In this document: positions 55,899-64,000 of the stretch, in pieces
Layout of the letters: each line of letters begins with the position of its first letter
How positions within the stretch are numbered: the stretch's first letter is position 1
Source: Dasypus novemcinctus
Lineage: Eukaryota > Chordata > Mammalia > Cingulata > Dasypodidae
Direction: 5' to 3'
Length of the DNA: 64,000 nucleotides
NCBI RefSeq assembly: GCF_030445035.2
Contig: NC_080704.1
Coordinates: 26,826,499 to 26,890,498, forward strand
Made by a program: the position numbers and the translations under genes
The notes under the pieces: generated by a model
Database searches by the model: none
What the model was told of the DNA's origin: nothing
Seen by the model: only the letters and a program-made list of their open reading frames with translations

Positions 55899-56220
55899 AC
55901 CACCAATGTTACTCAGAAAAGATCTCAAGGACAAAGGTCAAGAATCACATGGCCCCTTGTCACCAAAAACTTCAGCAGTGAGGTCTGCTACTGGCTGCCA
56001 GGTTCCATTTCCTACATGCCCTGCAAGAGCCTGCCTGTATTGTTCCAAAATTGCACTGTGACTTCATCAGCCTCTAAGCAGTAGGGGATAAAAATCCCAT
56101 GGAGTCGACTAGTCAAAAGTAGGTGCAACAAGACCCCATGTAGTGTTGCCTCTTATATCTTAAAACAAATGGGGCTAACTTTTGCAAGATTCTAGAAATA
56201 TAAAATTCTTACTTTGTTTT
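55899..56220 (+). repeat. Array block B, copy 7
   Basis: 'caaggacaaaggtcaagaatcacatggcccc', '..cttcagcagtgaggtctgctac', '..gttccaaaattgcactgtg', 'cttcatcagcctctaagcag'. Closest to 35.87-36.15 kb. Confidence 0.7.
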
Positions 56221-56828
56221 GAAAGCAACATAGGGATGATACAAGAGAATCTGTTTGGGGAATTCAATTATATTACTTCATGTATGGTAATTGAAAAGGA
56301 GACCTTGAGTTTTGTTTGGGATTATAGGGCCATAGAGAAGGACTCCTTCAAATAATCAATCAACAAGACATTATACAGTAAACTTGGACATTGGAGGAAT
56401 TTTTCTCTGACATAACATTTACAACACAAACATGGAACACATTACAATTCTAAACACTTGTTACCACACGGTTCCTAGAATGAATTGGCTCAGGGGCTTC
56501 TCAATGACAAAATCTCTTCAATTTTTTAAAAAATTTTCCTTTCAGGTTCTATAGGCTGCATTCAGACAATTTTACAGAAACACAAACTTTTTACATAGAT
56601 GCTACACCAGCTTCTAGGACTTGTATTCTCCTTGGCTGGAAGCTCAGGATATAATGGGTAAGGTCCACCAGAATAACAACTGGCCCCCAAAAGCACTTGT
56701 TTTCACACAGATGTGGCCATTTCCTGGGATGCAACAAGTAAACTTTTAACAGCTAGGCACCAATAAGACAGGTGATTTCAATCCTTACTCTTGCTGCCTA
56801 ACTCTCTGTTTTTCTAAAAGGTGGCATA

Positions 56829-58052
56829 CAGTCTCGAAGCCAAACTCAGCATGTAAATGCAATGCCTTCCCCCCAGCGTGGGACATGACACCCGGGGATG
56901 AGCCTCCCTGGCAACGAGGGACCACTATCAACTACCAACTGATGATGCAACTGGAAAATGACCTTATACGGAAGGTTCAATGCGGATCAGCAGAATATCC
57001 ATGTCTACATAAAATACCATGACTTTAAAATGCTGTTTGACCTAAAGTAAGGGGGAAATGGAAAGGAGAAATGAGTTTATATGGCTACGAGTTTCTAAAA
57101 AAGAGTCTGGAGGCTGGCAGAAGGTTTGCCCTCATGCACAACTGAGCAGAGTCAGAGAGACAGATAAAGCAGATACAACCCCCAGATATTGGTTCCTTTG
57201 AGGGCTAAAGAGACCCATGGGAGTTATGGTCATGGCCAATGGGGTTAACTACCAGGGCAGATGGCCCCTCTTTGGAAATGGTGTTTATGTGTGATAAATC
57301 TGGACTCAGATGGGATCTCCCTTCATAAGACTTTCATGCTAATGTGCTGGAGGTGCAGTTAATGTTGGGGTTTAAGATATATTTAGGGGATTTGAATCTC
57401 TGGACTGACAATGTGATAGCCAGATCCTGAGCCTCAACAGACTCCAGCACCTACAATCTGATTTATTGGACTTACCACACTCAGCTAAGATGGAGGTGAA
57501 GAAGGACAACCACCACACCATGGAGCCTAGAGTGATTACAACTGAAAATGGGAGGATTGCATCCAGCATCCAGGTGGAATCTGAGCCTCCTCTTGACATA
57601 AAGGTGCAATGGACACAACCAATCCAGTGTCCACATAGAAGAGGTGGCATTGGATTGGGAAAAGTGGACATAATGGACAAAGGGTATGGGGAAAGGCAGG
57701 AAGAGATGAGAGGTGGAGGCGTCTTCGGGACATGGAGCTGCCCTGGATGGTGCTTCAGAGGTAATCACCGGACATTGTAAATCCTCACAGGGCCTACATG
57801 ATGGAATAGAGGAGAGTATGGGCCATGATGTGAACCAATGTATATGAGGTGCAGAGGTGCCCAAAGATGTACTTACCAAATCCAATGGATGTGTCATGAT
57901 GATGGGAACGAGTGTTGTTGGGGGGGGGGGAGAGGGGGGGTGGGGGGGTGGGGTTGAATGGGACCTCACATATATATTTTTAATGTAATATTATTACAAA
58001 GTCAATAAAAAATTAAAAAATTAAAAAAAATAAAAAATAAAAAATAAAAAAA
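56829..58052 (+). mobile_element. L1 3'-UTR insertion (1.2 kb) with exact 14-bp TSD
   Basis: It is 5' truncated within the 3' UTR at 'gtctcgaagccaaactcagc' and matches 26.25-27.5 and 30.85-32.1 kb. G-rich tract at 57920-57955, A/T tail 57990-58052. TSD TAAAAGGTGGCATA at 56815-56828 and 58053-58066, exact. Confidence 0.95.
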
Positions 58053-58157
58053 TAAAAGGTGGCATAGGCTATCAGGCCCCTGGAAATATATCTTACCCAT
58101 AAACTGGCCCAAGCACACCAGAACAGGTCAGACAGTGCAGGGATTCTTATTGCTTCC

Positions 58158-58661
58158 TATAGCAGTTTGATATAGTTATGAATTCCAAAAATAGATATTG
58201 GATTATGTTTGTAATCTGGTCTATACCTGGGCATGATTAAGTTATGGTTAGGGTTTTGACTGGGCCAAGTCATCAGGGTGTCAAAAGGCATAGCAAAGGA
58301 CAGAGTCGAAGCTTTTTGATGCTGGGAGTTTTTGATGTTGCAATTTTTATGTTGGAGTTTGATGCTGACGCCTTAAGCTGGAGCCCCAGGAAGTAAGCTC
58401 ACAGAGGAAAGAAAAGCAAGCCCCAGGAAAAGAGGAACCCTGAATCCAAAGAGAAACCTGAGGGAGGGAGGAACCCAGGAAGCCTGAATCCTCGCAGACA
58501 TTGGCAGCCATCTTGCTCCAACACATTAAAATAGGCTTTGGTGAGGGAAGTAACTTAGGCTTTATGGCCTGGTATCTGTAAGCTTCTCCCCCAAATAAAT
58601 ACCCTTTATAAAAAACAACCAATTTCTGGTATTTTACATCAGCACCCCTTTGGCTAATACA
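58158..58661 (+). mobile_element. Solo LTR, family 1, copy 4
   Basis: 504 bp, sense orientation, TATAGCAGTTTGATATAG to ..TGGCTAATACA, with AATAAATACCC near the end. Flanks CTTCC (58153-58157) and CTCCC (58662-58666), a TSD with one mismatch. Confidence 0.88.
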
Positions 58662-58859
58662 CTCCCCATGCACTTGCTATGTAGAAGAGAGATTCACTAA
58701 GACATCTTGAGGAGTCTTCTCTCCCATAACCTGACCCTCAATGCCCTTCCACATCCCAGGGACCCTTAATCTCCCCTGACCTACCCTTGCAGTACTACCA
58801 GATGAGGAGATCCTTGTCTCATCCCCTAATGCTGCCCCACACTCCAATGTGCCCCTGGA

Positions 58860-59778
58860 CCTTAGTATCTTATCCCTCCTCACCTGGAACACCATTAGTG
58901 GGAGGACCCTATTGCCCTCTGCTTACCACTTAGGGGAGAGCATGCACTACTAGATGCTGGGGAATCCATCTCAACTACTGATATGCCAGCAAGGGCCCTT
59001 GAAACTTTAAGAACTCCATGTTGTATGCCAGCTTTGCCAAGCTTACTTACAAAATTGAGACAATTCTAGGGATAAGAGGCTCCCAGTGAATCCAGCCTCA
59101 CATACCAAAAAGGAGAACATGGACACAAAAGGATCCGATAATTTCAATGAAAGATGTAGGATACCCCGTTGTGGAGGAACCACTTCTGGCCTGCAGCTGA
59201 AGGGTTTTCTCTTCTGCACCTCCAAAGCAGAAGAACGGGTGGGGCAAAATCCAGACCCAGAGATGAGAGAAACTCCCTCTTGACAGCCTTTCAATTGAGA
59301 TACTGACTTCTAACATACTTCCCATCCTCTCACATTCCGGGAGGAAAGCAAGGCTTACTGTCAAGTAAGTTCAAGTATTTGCCTGCATAGCCTTTATAGA
59401 TATGTGCTAGGGTCACAAGGTGCCAGGAAAGAGCCATTGTCCTACAAATAGGCACCACAAGGAGGATCCTCCTCACGTGAAACCATAATTCATTATACGG
59501 CCCAATTCTTGAAGAAGCCAGTATTGCCCATCACCCATCATATATTTCTCTGCAGTCACCAGACCTCTGTTACTTAAGACCCACAATGGATCAGGGGATG
59601 AGTGTTGTGGTGGCTGACACTGGTAAAACAGGTTCAAAAAGCTTGAATGATGTCCCAAGGAATTAAAGGAACACACAGATTAGTGTCTAACCCCAGTCAG
59701 TGAGATCAAGAACCTAGGGCTTGAACTGTCCCGTCAAAAGGTACAAAAAGAGGGCTGGCTGAGAACTCAACAATAAGA
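58860..59778 (+). repeat. Array block D, copy 5
   Basis: 'gtgggaggaccctattgccctctgcttaccactta', '..gttgtggaggaaccacttctggcctgcagctga', '..aggcaccacaaggaggatcctcctca', '..cacaatggatcaggggatgag'. Closest to 50.86-51.75 kb. Confidence 0.7.
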
Positions 59779-60626
59779 CTATTGGATGTGACTCTAGCAA
59801 TGGAAGAAACTGTATCATTCATGTGGATACAGTGGCCACGGGAGTTGCTGAGGGCAGGGAGAGGGAAGAAGAGGTGTGACATGGGGGCATTTTTGGGACT
59901 TGGAGTTGTCCTGAATGATATTGCAGGGACAGATGCAGGACATTATACATCCTGCTATAACCCACTGAATGGACTGGGAGAGAGTGTAAACTACAATGTA
60001 AACTATAATCCATGCGGTGTAGCAGTGCTCCAAAATGTATTCATCAAATGCAATGAATGTGTCACAATGATGAAAGAGGTTGTTGATGTGGGAGGAGTGG
60101 AGGGGGAGTGGGGTATATGGGAACCTCTTTTACATATTTTTTTCTTTTTAAGATTTTTTTATTTATTTCTCTCCCCTTCCCCCCGTCCCCCCATTGTCTG
60201 CTCTCTGTGTCCATTCACTGTGTGTTCTGTGTCCGCTTGCATTCTTGTCAGCAGCACCGGGAATCTGTGTCTCTTTTTGTTGCATCATCTTGCTGAGTCA
60301 GCTCTCCATGTGTGCGGCCCCACTCCTGGGCGGGCTGTGATTTTTTTACATAAGGCAGCTCTCCTTACAGGGCACACTCCTTGCAAATGGGGCACCCTAC
60401 GCAGGGGACACCCCTGCATGGCACGGCACTCCTTGCACGCATCAGCACTACGAGTGGGCCAGCTCACCACACCAGGCAGGAGGTCCTGGGTTTGAACTCT
60501 GGACCTCCCATATGGTAGGTTGATGCTTTATTAGTTGAGCCAAATCTGCTTCCCTCTTGTATTTTTTAATGTAATATTTTGTGTGATCTATGTATCTTTA
60601 AAAAAAGAGATAATAAAAGATAAAAA
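59779..60626 (+). mobile_element. L1 3'-end insertion, split by a SINE
   Basis: L1 3' UTR end: 59779-60137 and 60555-60626 ('gtaatattttgtgtgatctatgtatct' plus A-rich). The SINE at 60138-60554 lies inside it. The 237-aa ORF across this region runs through both repeats and is not a gene. Confidence 0.85.
60138..60554 (-). mobile_element. DAS SINE, long form, nested in L1
   Basis: Reverse SINE: T-rich left end, body 'ttgtctgctctctgtgtccattcactg', head at the right end ('ggacctcccatatggtaggttga..gagccaaatctgcttccc'). The flanking CTCTTTTACAT / CTCTTGTAT strings are a weak TSD. Confidence 0.9.
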
Positions 60627-60780
60627 CTCAGAGATGTATTCACCAAATGCAATGAATGTCTCATGATGATAGAGGAGATTGTTGCTATGGGGGGAGGAGT
60701 GGGGTGAGGGGGTGGGAGGTATATGGGGACCTCATAGTTTTTTAATATAATATTTTAAAAAAATAAAGACAAAAAAAATC
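60627..60780 (+). mobile_element. L1 3'-end insertion (about 150 bp)
   Basis: 'cagagatgtattcaccaaatgcaatgaatgtctcatg', G-rich tract, 'aataaagac' and A8. It joins directly onto the tail of the preceding L1 end. Same truncation point as the insertion at 8958. Confidence 0.85.
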
Positions 60781-61209
60781 AATGTGGGAAACTTCATTGT
60801 TGTCTATTTTAAGAAATTGTCACAGCCACCCCAACCTTCAGCAACCAACACCCTGATCAATCAAGCAGCCACTGGCATCAAGGCAAGATCCTCCACCAGC
60901 AAAAAGATCATGGCTCACGAACCACATGTGGCTTTCAAACACTTGAAATGTATCTTGTGTAGAGGAAAAATTATTTATTTTATTTGCATTTAAAGAGCTA
61001 TATAGAGAGAGCATTCACCACATTGGACAGCATAGTTCTAGACTAATATTGGGTAATTGTACCCAAATCTACTGATGTCAAACAGGGGAGAATAACAATG
61101 TTTTGATCTTCTTAAGTATAAGCCATGCCCTAACCAGCCTCTGTATCTATTACTACCTTAGTTTTTATCTAAATTTTGTTTTTAGTAAGTCTATTATTAA
61201 AAACTTTAT
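60781..61209 (+). other. Old DNA-transposon-like fragment and unclassified flank
   Basis: 'gtcacagccaccccaaccttcagcaacc..caccctgatcaatca' (60822-60862) and '..gatcctccaccagcaaaaagatca' are wording I associate with the 3' part of pogo/Tigger-type transposons. The following 'aaccacatgtggctttcaaacacttgaaatg' and 'cattggacagcatag' also look like an ancient interspersed repeat. Family not certain. Confidence 0.45.
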
Positions 61210-61219
61210 GAGAGAGGGG

Positions 61220-61234
61220 GCAAGATGGCGGCTG
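61220..61234 (+). promoter_or_regulatory. YY1-type site at the L1 start
   Basis: CAAGATGGCGGCTGA, about 10 bp from the element start. YY1 binding at an AAGATGGCGGC motif near +12 is known to set L1 transcription starts in other mammals. L1-A has the altered TAAGATGGCATCTCA at this place. Confidence 0.7.
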
Positions 61235-61492
61235 AGTGAACATCCCTGTTAGGGTCTTCTGCAGGGAATCGGCTGGGCGGCGTTGGAGACTCTTTGGGAC
61301 CGGATTGTTTCGGGATTTTTGCTGGTCCGGAGGTGTCTGGACATCGATTTGGAGGGAAGGTAACAGAGAGGATTCGTCTGTGAAATATACACGGAGATCC
61401 CAGCTACCTGCAGAGGATTCCCTTCTTGGGTAGGCGGAGACGAGGCATCTAGCCCCGCTCGGTGGGGCTGAGCCAGGCCGGGCCGGGCCGCG

Positions 61493-62367
61493 GTAGCGTT
61501 TGGAGCCGGGCGGGGCCGGTGCAGGCCCCCGCTGCGGGCCGCGGTAGCGCTTGGAGCCGGGCGGGGCCGGTGCAGGCCCCGGCTGCGGGCCGAGGTAGCG
61601 CTTGGAGCCGGGCGGGGCCGGTGCAGGCCCCGGCTGCGGGCCGCGGTAGCGCTTGGAGCCGGGCGGGGACGGTGCAGGCCCCGGCTGCGGGCCGCGGTAG
61701 CGCTTGGAGCCGGGCGGGGCCGGTGCAGGCCCCGGCTGCGGGCCGCGGTAGCGCTTGGAGCCGGGCGGGGCCGGTGGAGGCCCCCCGCTGCCGGCCGCGG
61801 TAGCGCTTGGAGCCGGGCGGGGACGGTGCAGGCCCCGGCTGCGGGCCGCGGTAGCGCTTGGAGCCGGGCGGGGCCGGTGCAGGCCCCCGCTGCGGGCCGC
61901 GGTAGCGCTTGGAGCCGGGCGGGGCCGGTGCAGGCCCCGGCTGCGGGCCGCGGTAGCGCTTGGAGCCGGGCGGGGCCGGTGCAGGCCCCGGCTGCGGGCC
62001 GCGGTAGCGCTTGGAGCCGGGCGGGGCCGGTGCAGGCCCCCGCTGCGGGCCGCGGTAGCGCTTGGAGCCGGGCGGGGCCGGTGCAGGCCCCGGCTGCGGG
62101 CCGAGGTAGCGCTTGGAGCCGGGCGGGGCCGGTGCAGGCCCCGGCTGCGGGCCGCGGTAGCGCTTGGAGCCGGGCGGGGCCGGTGCAGGCCCCGGCTGCG
62201 GGCCGCGGTAGCGCTTGGAGCCGGGCGGGGCCGGTGCAGGCCCCGGCTGCGGGCCGCGGTAGCGCTTGGAGCCGGGCGGGGCCGGTTCAGGCCCCGGCTG
62301 CGGGCCGCGGTAGCGCTTGGAGCCGGGCGGGCCCGGGTCAGGCCGCGGCGGGTACGGAGCCGGGCAG
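61493..62367 (+). repeat. 51-bp GC-rich tandem monomers in the L1-C promoter region
   Basis: About 17 head-to-tail units. Counting from TTGGAGCCGGG, they start at 61500, 61551, 61602, 61653, 61704, 61755, 61807, 61858, 61909, 61960, 62011, 62062, 62113, 62164, 62215, 62266 and 62317. All spacings are 51 bp except one of 52. Units differ at few positions. Each has GGGCGG (Sp1-type GC box; the last two vary slightly) and several CpGs. Since 51 is a multiple of 3, both strands show long repetitive ORFs, which I reject as genes. Degenerate, shorter relatives continue to about 62525. Confidence 0.93.
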
Positions 62368-62525
62368 GGCCGGTCCAGGCCGCGGTGGCGGGAGGTGGAT
62401 GCCGGAGCCGGCTGGGCCGCTGTAGCGAGCGGAGCTGGGCGGAGCCAGGCCAGGCCAAGGCGGCGTGAGGAGCCGGGCAGAGCCGGTCCAAGCCTCCGCG
62501 GCGGGCGGAGCCGGGCCTGCGGAGG

Positions 62526-62614
62526 GGTTTCTGTTTTTTTTTGTTTTTTTTTTTTTTTGTTTGTTTGTTTTTTTTTTTTTAATTTTACTTAAATTTTTTT
62601 TTTTTTTTTTTTTT
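62526..62614 (+). repeat. T-rich low-complexity tract
   Basis: Runs of T with scattered G and A (62533-62580 and 62597-62614) right after the GC-rich region of L1-C. Confidence 0.9.
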
Positions 62615-63674
62615 GAGCATCTGCAGTACTGGGGAGTTCGTGGGCCCTGGGCGGCCTATTGGGGGTTTGTGGGAAGGGAGGTGCTTGCAGACCCATTTGG
62701 GCAGACAGACGGGGGGGTTTTAGGGCAAAGCGGGGGGAAGTTGTTGTTTTAGATAGTGTTGCAATTGTGACACGTGTGTACCTGTATCTCTCTTCTCCCT
62801 ATCCGTTCCCCACCGTTTGCCCATCCTCTTTTTTTTTTCTTCCTTTCTTCTTGCCTTTCTTTTTTCTCTATTATAATTAGTTTGTTTTTTTTTTTTTGTT
62901 TTGTTTTGTTTTCGGTTTTCTCTTTCCCTCTTGTCCCTCATCTTCCACTTATTTTTACCTTAATTCAAGTATACAATAGGTGCTACAGGGAACACCTCAC
63001 ATTTGCTGGGTTTTCCCATCCTCCACTGCCTCATTTCTGTGTGAACTGATTTAGGCTACCTACACTATCCCCCTTCCCCTGCATCTTGATATCCACTATC
63101 ATCTACTGTCTCTCCTATATTCCACCCCCCACCTCCCGTTCTTTGATCCACAAAGTGTCTAACTCTTAATTTCTAATACCTTTGTTCTGTTTTCTGTCTA
63201 TTATCCACTCTTGAAACTATTACCTTTCTTTTCTTTTTCCCTCTCTCATGAAAACAATAGCTGTGTAGTTCACACCATATTCCTCCCAAATTCAGTCATC
63301 AACTTCATAAAAGGTACTCTACCTACAGCTATAACTCTATACAATCTACATGAATCTAACCTCCATCCTTCCAGATCTCATATTCCTGCTTTATTAACAT
63401 ACATCACCAATACAACTTTACACTTTTCCCTTGCTTACACAATTGCCTTTCCCCAACACTAATACTTTCCTCTAAAGTGAACTTAACCAACAACAAGTAA
63501 CTAGAATAAGAAGAAAAAAGTGACAAAGAGAAGATATAACACCTGTGCAAAAATAACAACTAATTAACCTCCAAGAGCAGACAAAGAAGCTAAGGAACTG
63601 ATTAAATTCGTCAAAATAAAGAGATGACCAGAAAGCAACAAAAATCTACGAACCAAACCAATAATCAGGAAAAC

Positions 63675-64000
63675 ATGGCTGAATCCAATCAACAAACCAA
63701 TAATCACGAAGGGGAGCAAAACTTGGCACAAGCAATGAAAGATCTCAGAACATTTATCACTGACAAATTTGATGCAGTAATGAAAGAGGTTAACAACATG
63801 AAGACATCACTTGGAGGGGAAATTGCAGACATACGCAAAAACATAACAGATATGATGGGAATGAACACCACAGTTCAAGAAATCAAAAATACACTTGCAG
63901 CAAATAGCAGCAGACTAGAAGAGACAGAGCAGAGAATTAGTGATGTGGAAGACAGTACATCAGAAATCAAACAGATAGTAGAAGGGGTCAATAAGAAGAT
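63675..64000 (+). CDS. L1-C ORF1p, N-terminal part, open to window end
   Basis: ORF1p is the L1 RNA-binding protein that trimerises through a coiled coil and packages L1 RNA. The ATG at 63675 opens M-A-E-S-N-Q-Q-T and reads 108 codons without a stop to base 64000. It is missed by stop-to-stop listings because the frame leaves the window. Residues about 1-25 are a polar N-terminal tail. From about residue 26 to the edge the sequence is helical with heptad character, including TEQRISDVEDSTSEIK, which resembles the trimer-stabilising part of ORF1p coiled coils. The same ATG in L1-A (19773) is followed by a stop after 19 codons, so the open frame here is informative. RRM and C-terminal domains lie outside the window. 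The start was chosen by alignment with L1-A and by the preceding stop-rich 5' UTR. Confidence 0.85.
   Translation, partial: MAESNQQTNNHEGEQNLAQAMKDLRTFITDKFDAVMKEVNNMKTSLGGEIADIRKNITDMMGMNTTVQEIKNTLAANSSRLEETEQRISDVEDSTSEIKQIVEGVNKK

Larger units (their letters stand above)
56220..58860 (+). repeat. Array block C, copy 3 (with L1 and LTR insertions)
   Basis: It follows 36.2-37.9 kb. It is split by an L1 fragment (56829-58052) and a solo LTR (58158-58661) and resumes with 'tcttctctcccataacctgaccctcaatgcccttcc'. Confidence 0.7.
61210..64000 (+). mobile_element. LINE-1 (L1-C), 5' end complete, runs off the window
   Basis: It starts 'gagagagggggcaagatggcgg'. The 5' UTR is about 2.47 kb, made of a unique 5' end, a 51-bp monomer array, degenerate GC-rich DNA, T-rich tracts (62529-62614), and a pyrimidine-rich region that aligns with L1-A. 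ORF1 starts at 63675 and is open to the last base. Full-length status and ORF2 cannot be judged. The high CpG content of the monomers and the intact ORF1 start suggest a younger element than L1-A. Confidence 0.9.

Noticed and set aside
57905-57960. Long G runs as a possible telomere-like or quadruplex regulatory element
   Set aside because: This is the ordinary G-rich tract of the L1 3' end, present in every L1 3' end in the window.
59782-60495. 237-aa ORF
   Set aside because: It runs through an L1 3' UTR and then antisense through a DAS SINE. The second half recurs wherever that SINE lies in this orientation (for example 37475-37873).
61493-62367. CRISPR-like array
   Set aside because: The repeats are directly head-to-tail with no unique spacers, and the context is mammalian L1.
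61169-62491. 440-aa ORF on the minus strand and 113-237-aa ORFs on the plus strand with a 17-residue repeat
   Set aside because: They arise because the 51-bp monomer is a multiple of 3 and lacks stop codons in several frames. Several frames are open at once, and the array lies in an L1 5' UTR.

Overview
The window looks like mammalian, repeat-dense, gene-poor DNA from a xenarthran, most likely an armadillo (Dasypus). The main clue is a set of tRNA-derived SINEs with a head like 'ggctcaag..gttgggcacctgcctcccacatgggaggtcc' and long tails, which match the DAS SINE family known from armadillos. I see no intact cellular protein-coding gene. Nearly every long ORF is a shadow of a repeat.

Backbone: once the young insertions are mentally removed, most of 0-60 kb is a tandem array of diverged copies of one large non-coding unit. 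The same sequence blocks recur in the same orientation and cyclic order, A>B>C>D>E>F>A on the + strand. Block A is a decayed minus-strand retroviral pol (RT with a YMDD box at 35.16 kb, integrase end at 9.65, 33.5, 39.16, 41.03 and 47.95 kb). In four copies it abuts an old MIR at the same place, which argues for segmental duplication rather than repeated insertion. Parts of about five cycles are visible, with deletions and partial copies.

Insertions into the backbone: (i) a full-length but dead LINE-1 at about 17.93-27.50 kb, followed head-to-tail by a 5'-truncated LINE-1 at 27.5-32.1 kb; (ii) several short L1 3'-end insertions, some with clear target-site duplications (TSDs); (iii) solo LTRs of two or three MaLR/ERV-L-like families, four with 5-bp TSDs; (iv) DAS SINEs; (v) a U6 snRNA pseudogene, two processed retrocopies, and plus-strand env remnants of other endogenous retroviruses near 2 and 5 kb.

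Most notable items: a second L1 begins at about 61.21 kb and runs off the right edge. Its 5' UTR holds about 17 copies of a 51-bp CpG-rich monomer, each with a GC box, followed by an ORF1 open from its ATG to the window end, so this may be a young full-length element. These L1s also have very long 3' UTRs (about 2.8 kb). At 44.75-46.01 kb there is a 225-bp inverted repeat with arms identical base for base. Family names come from reading the sequence, not from a database search.
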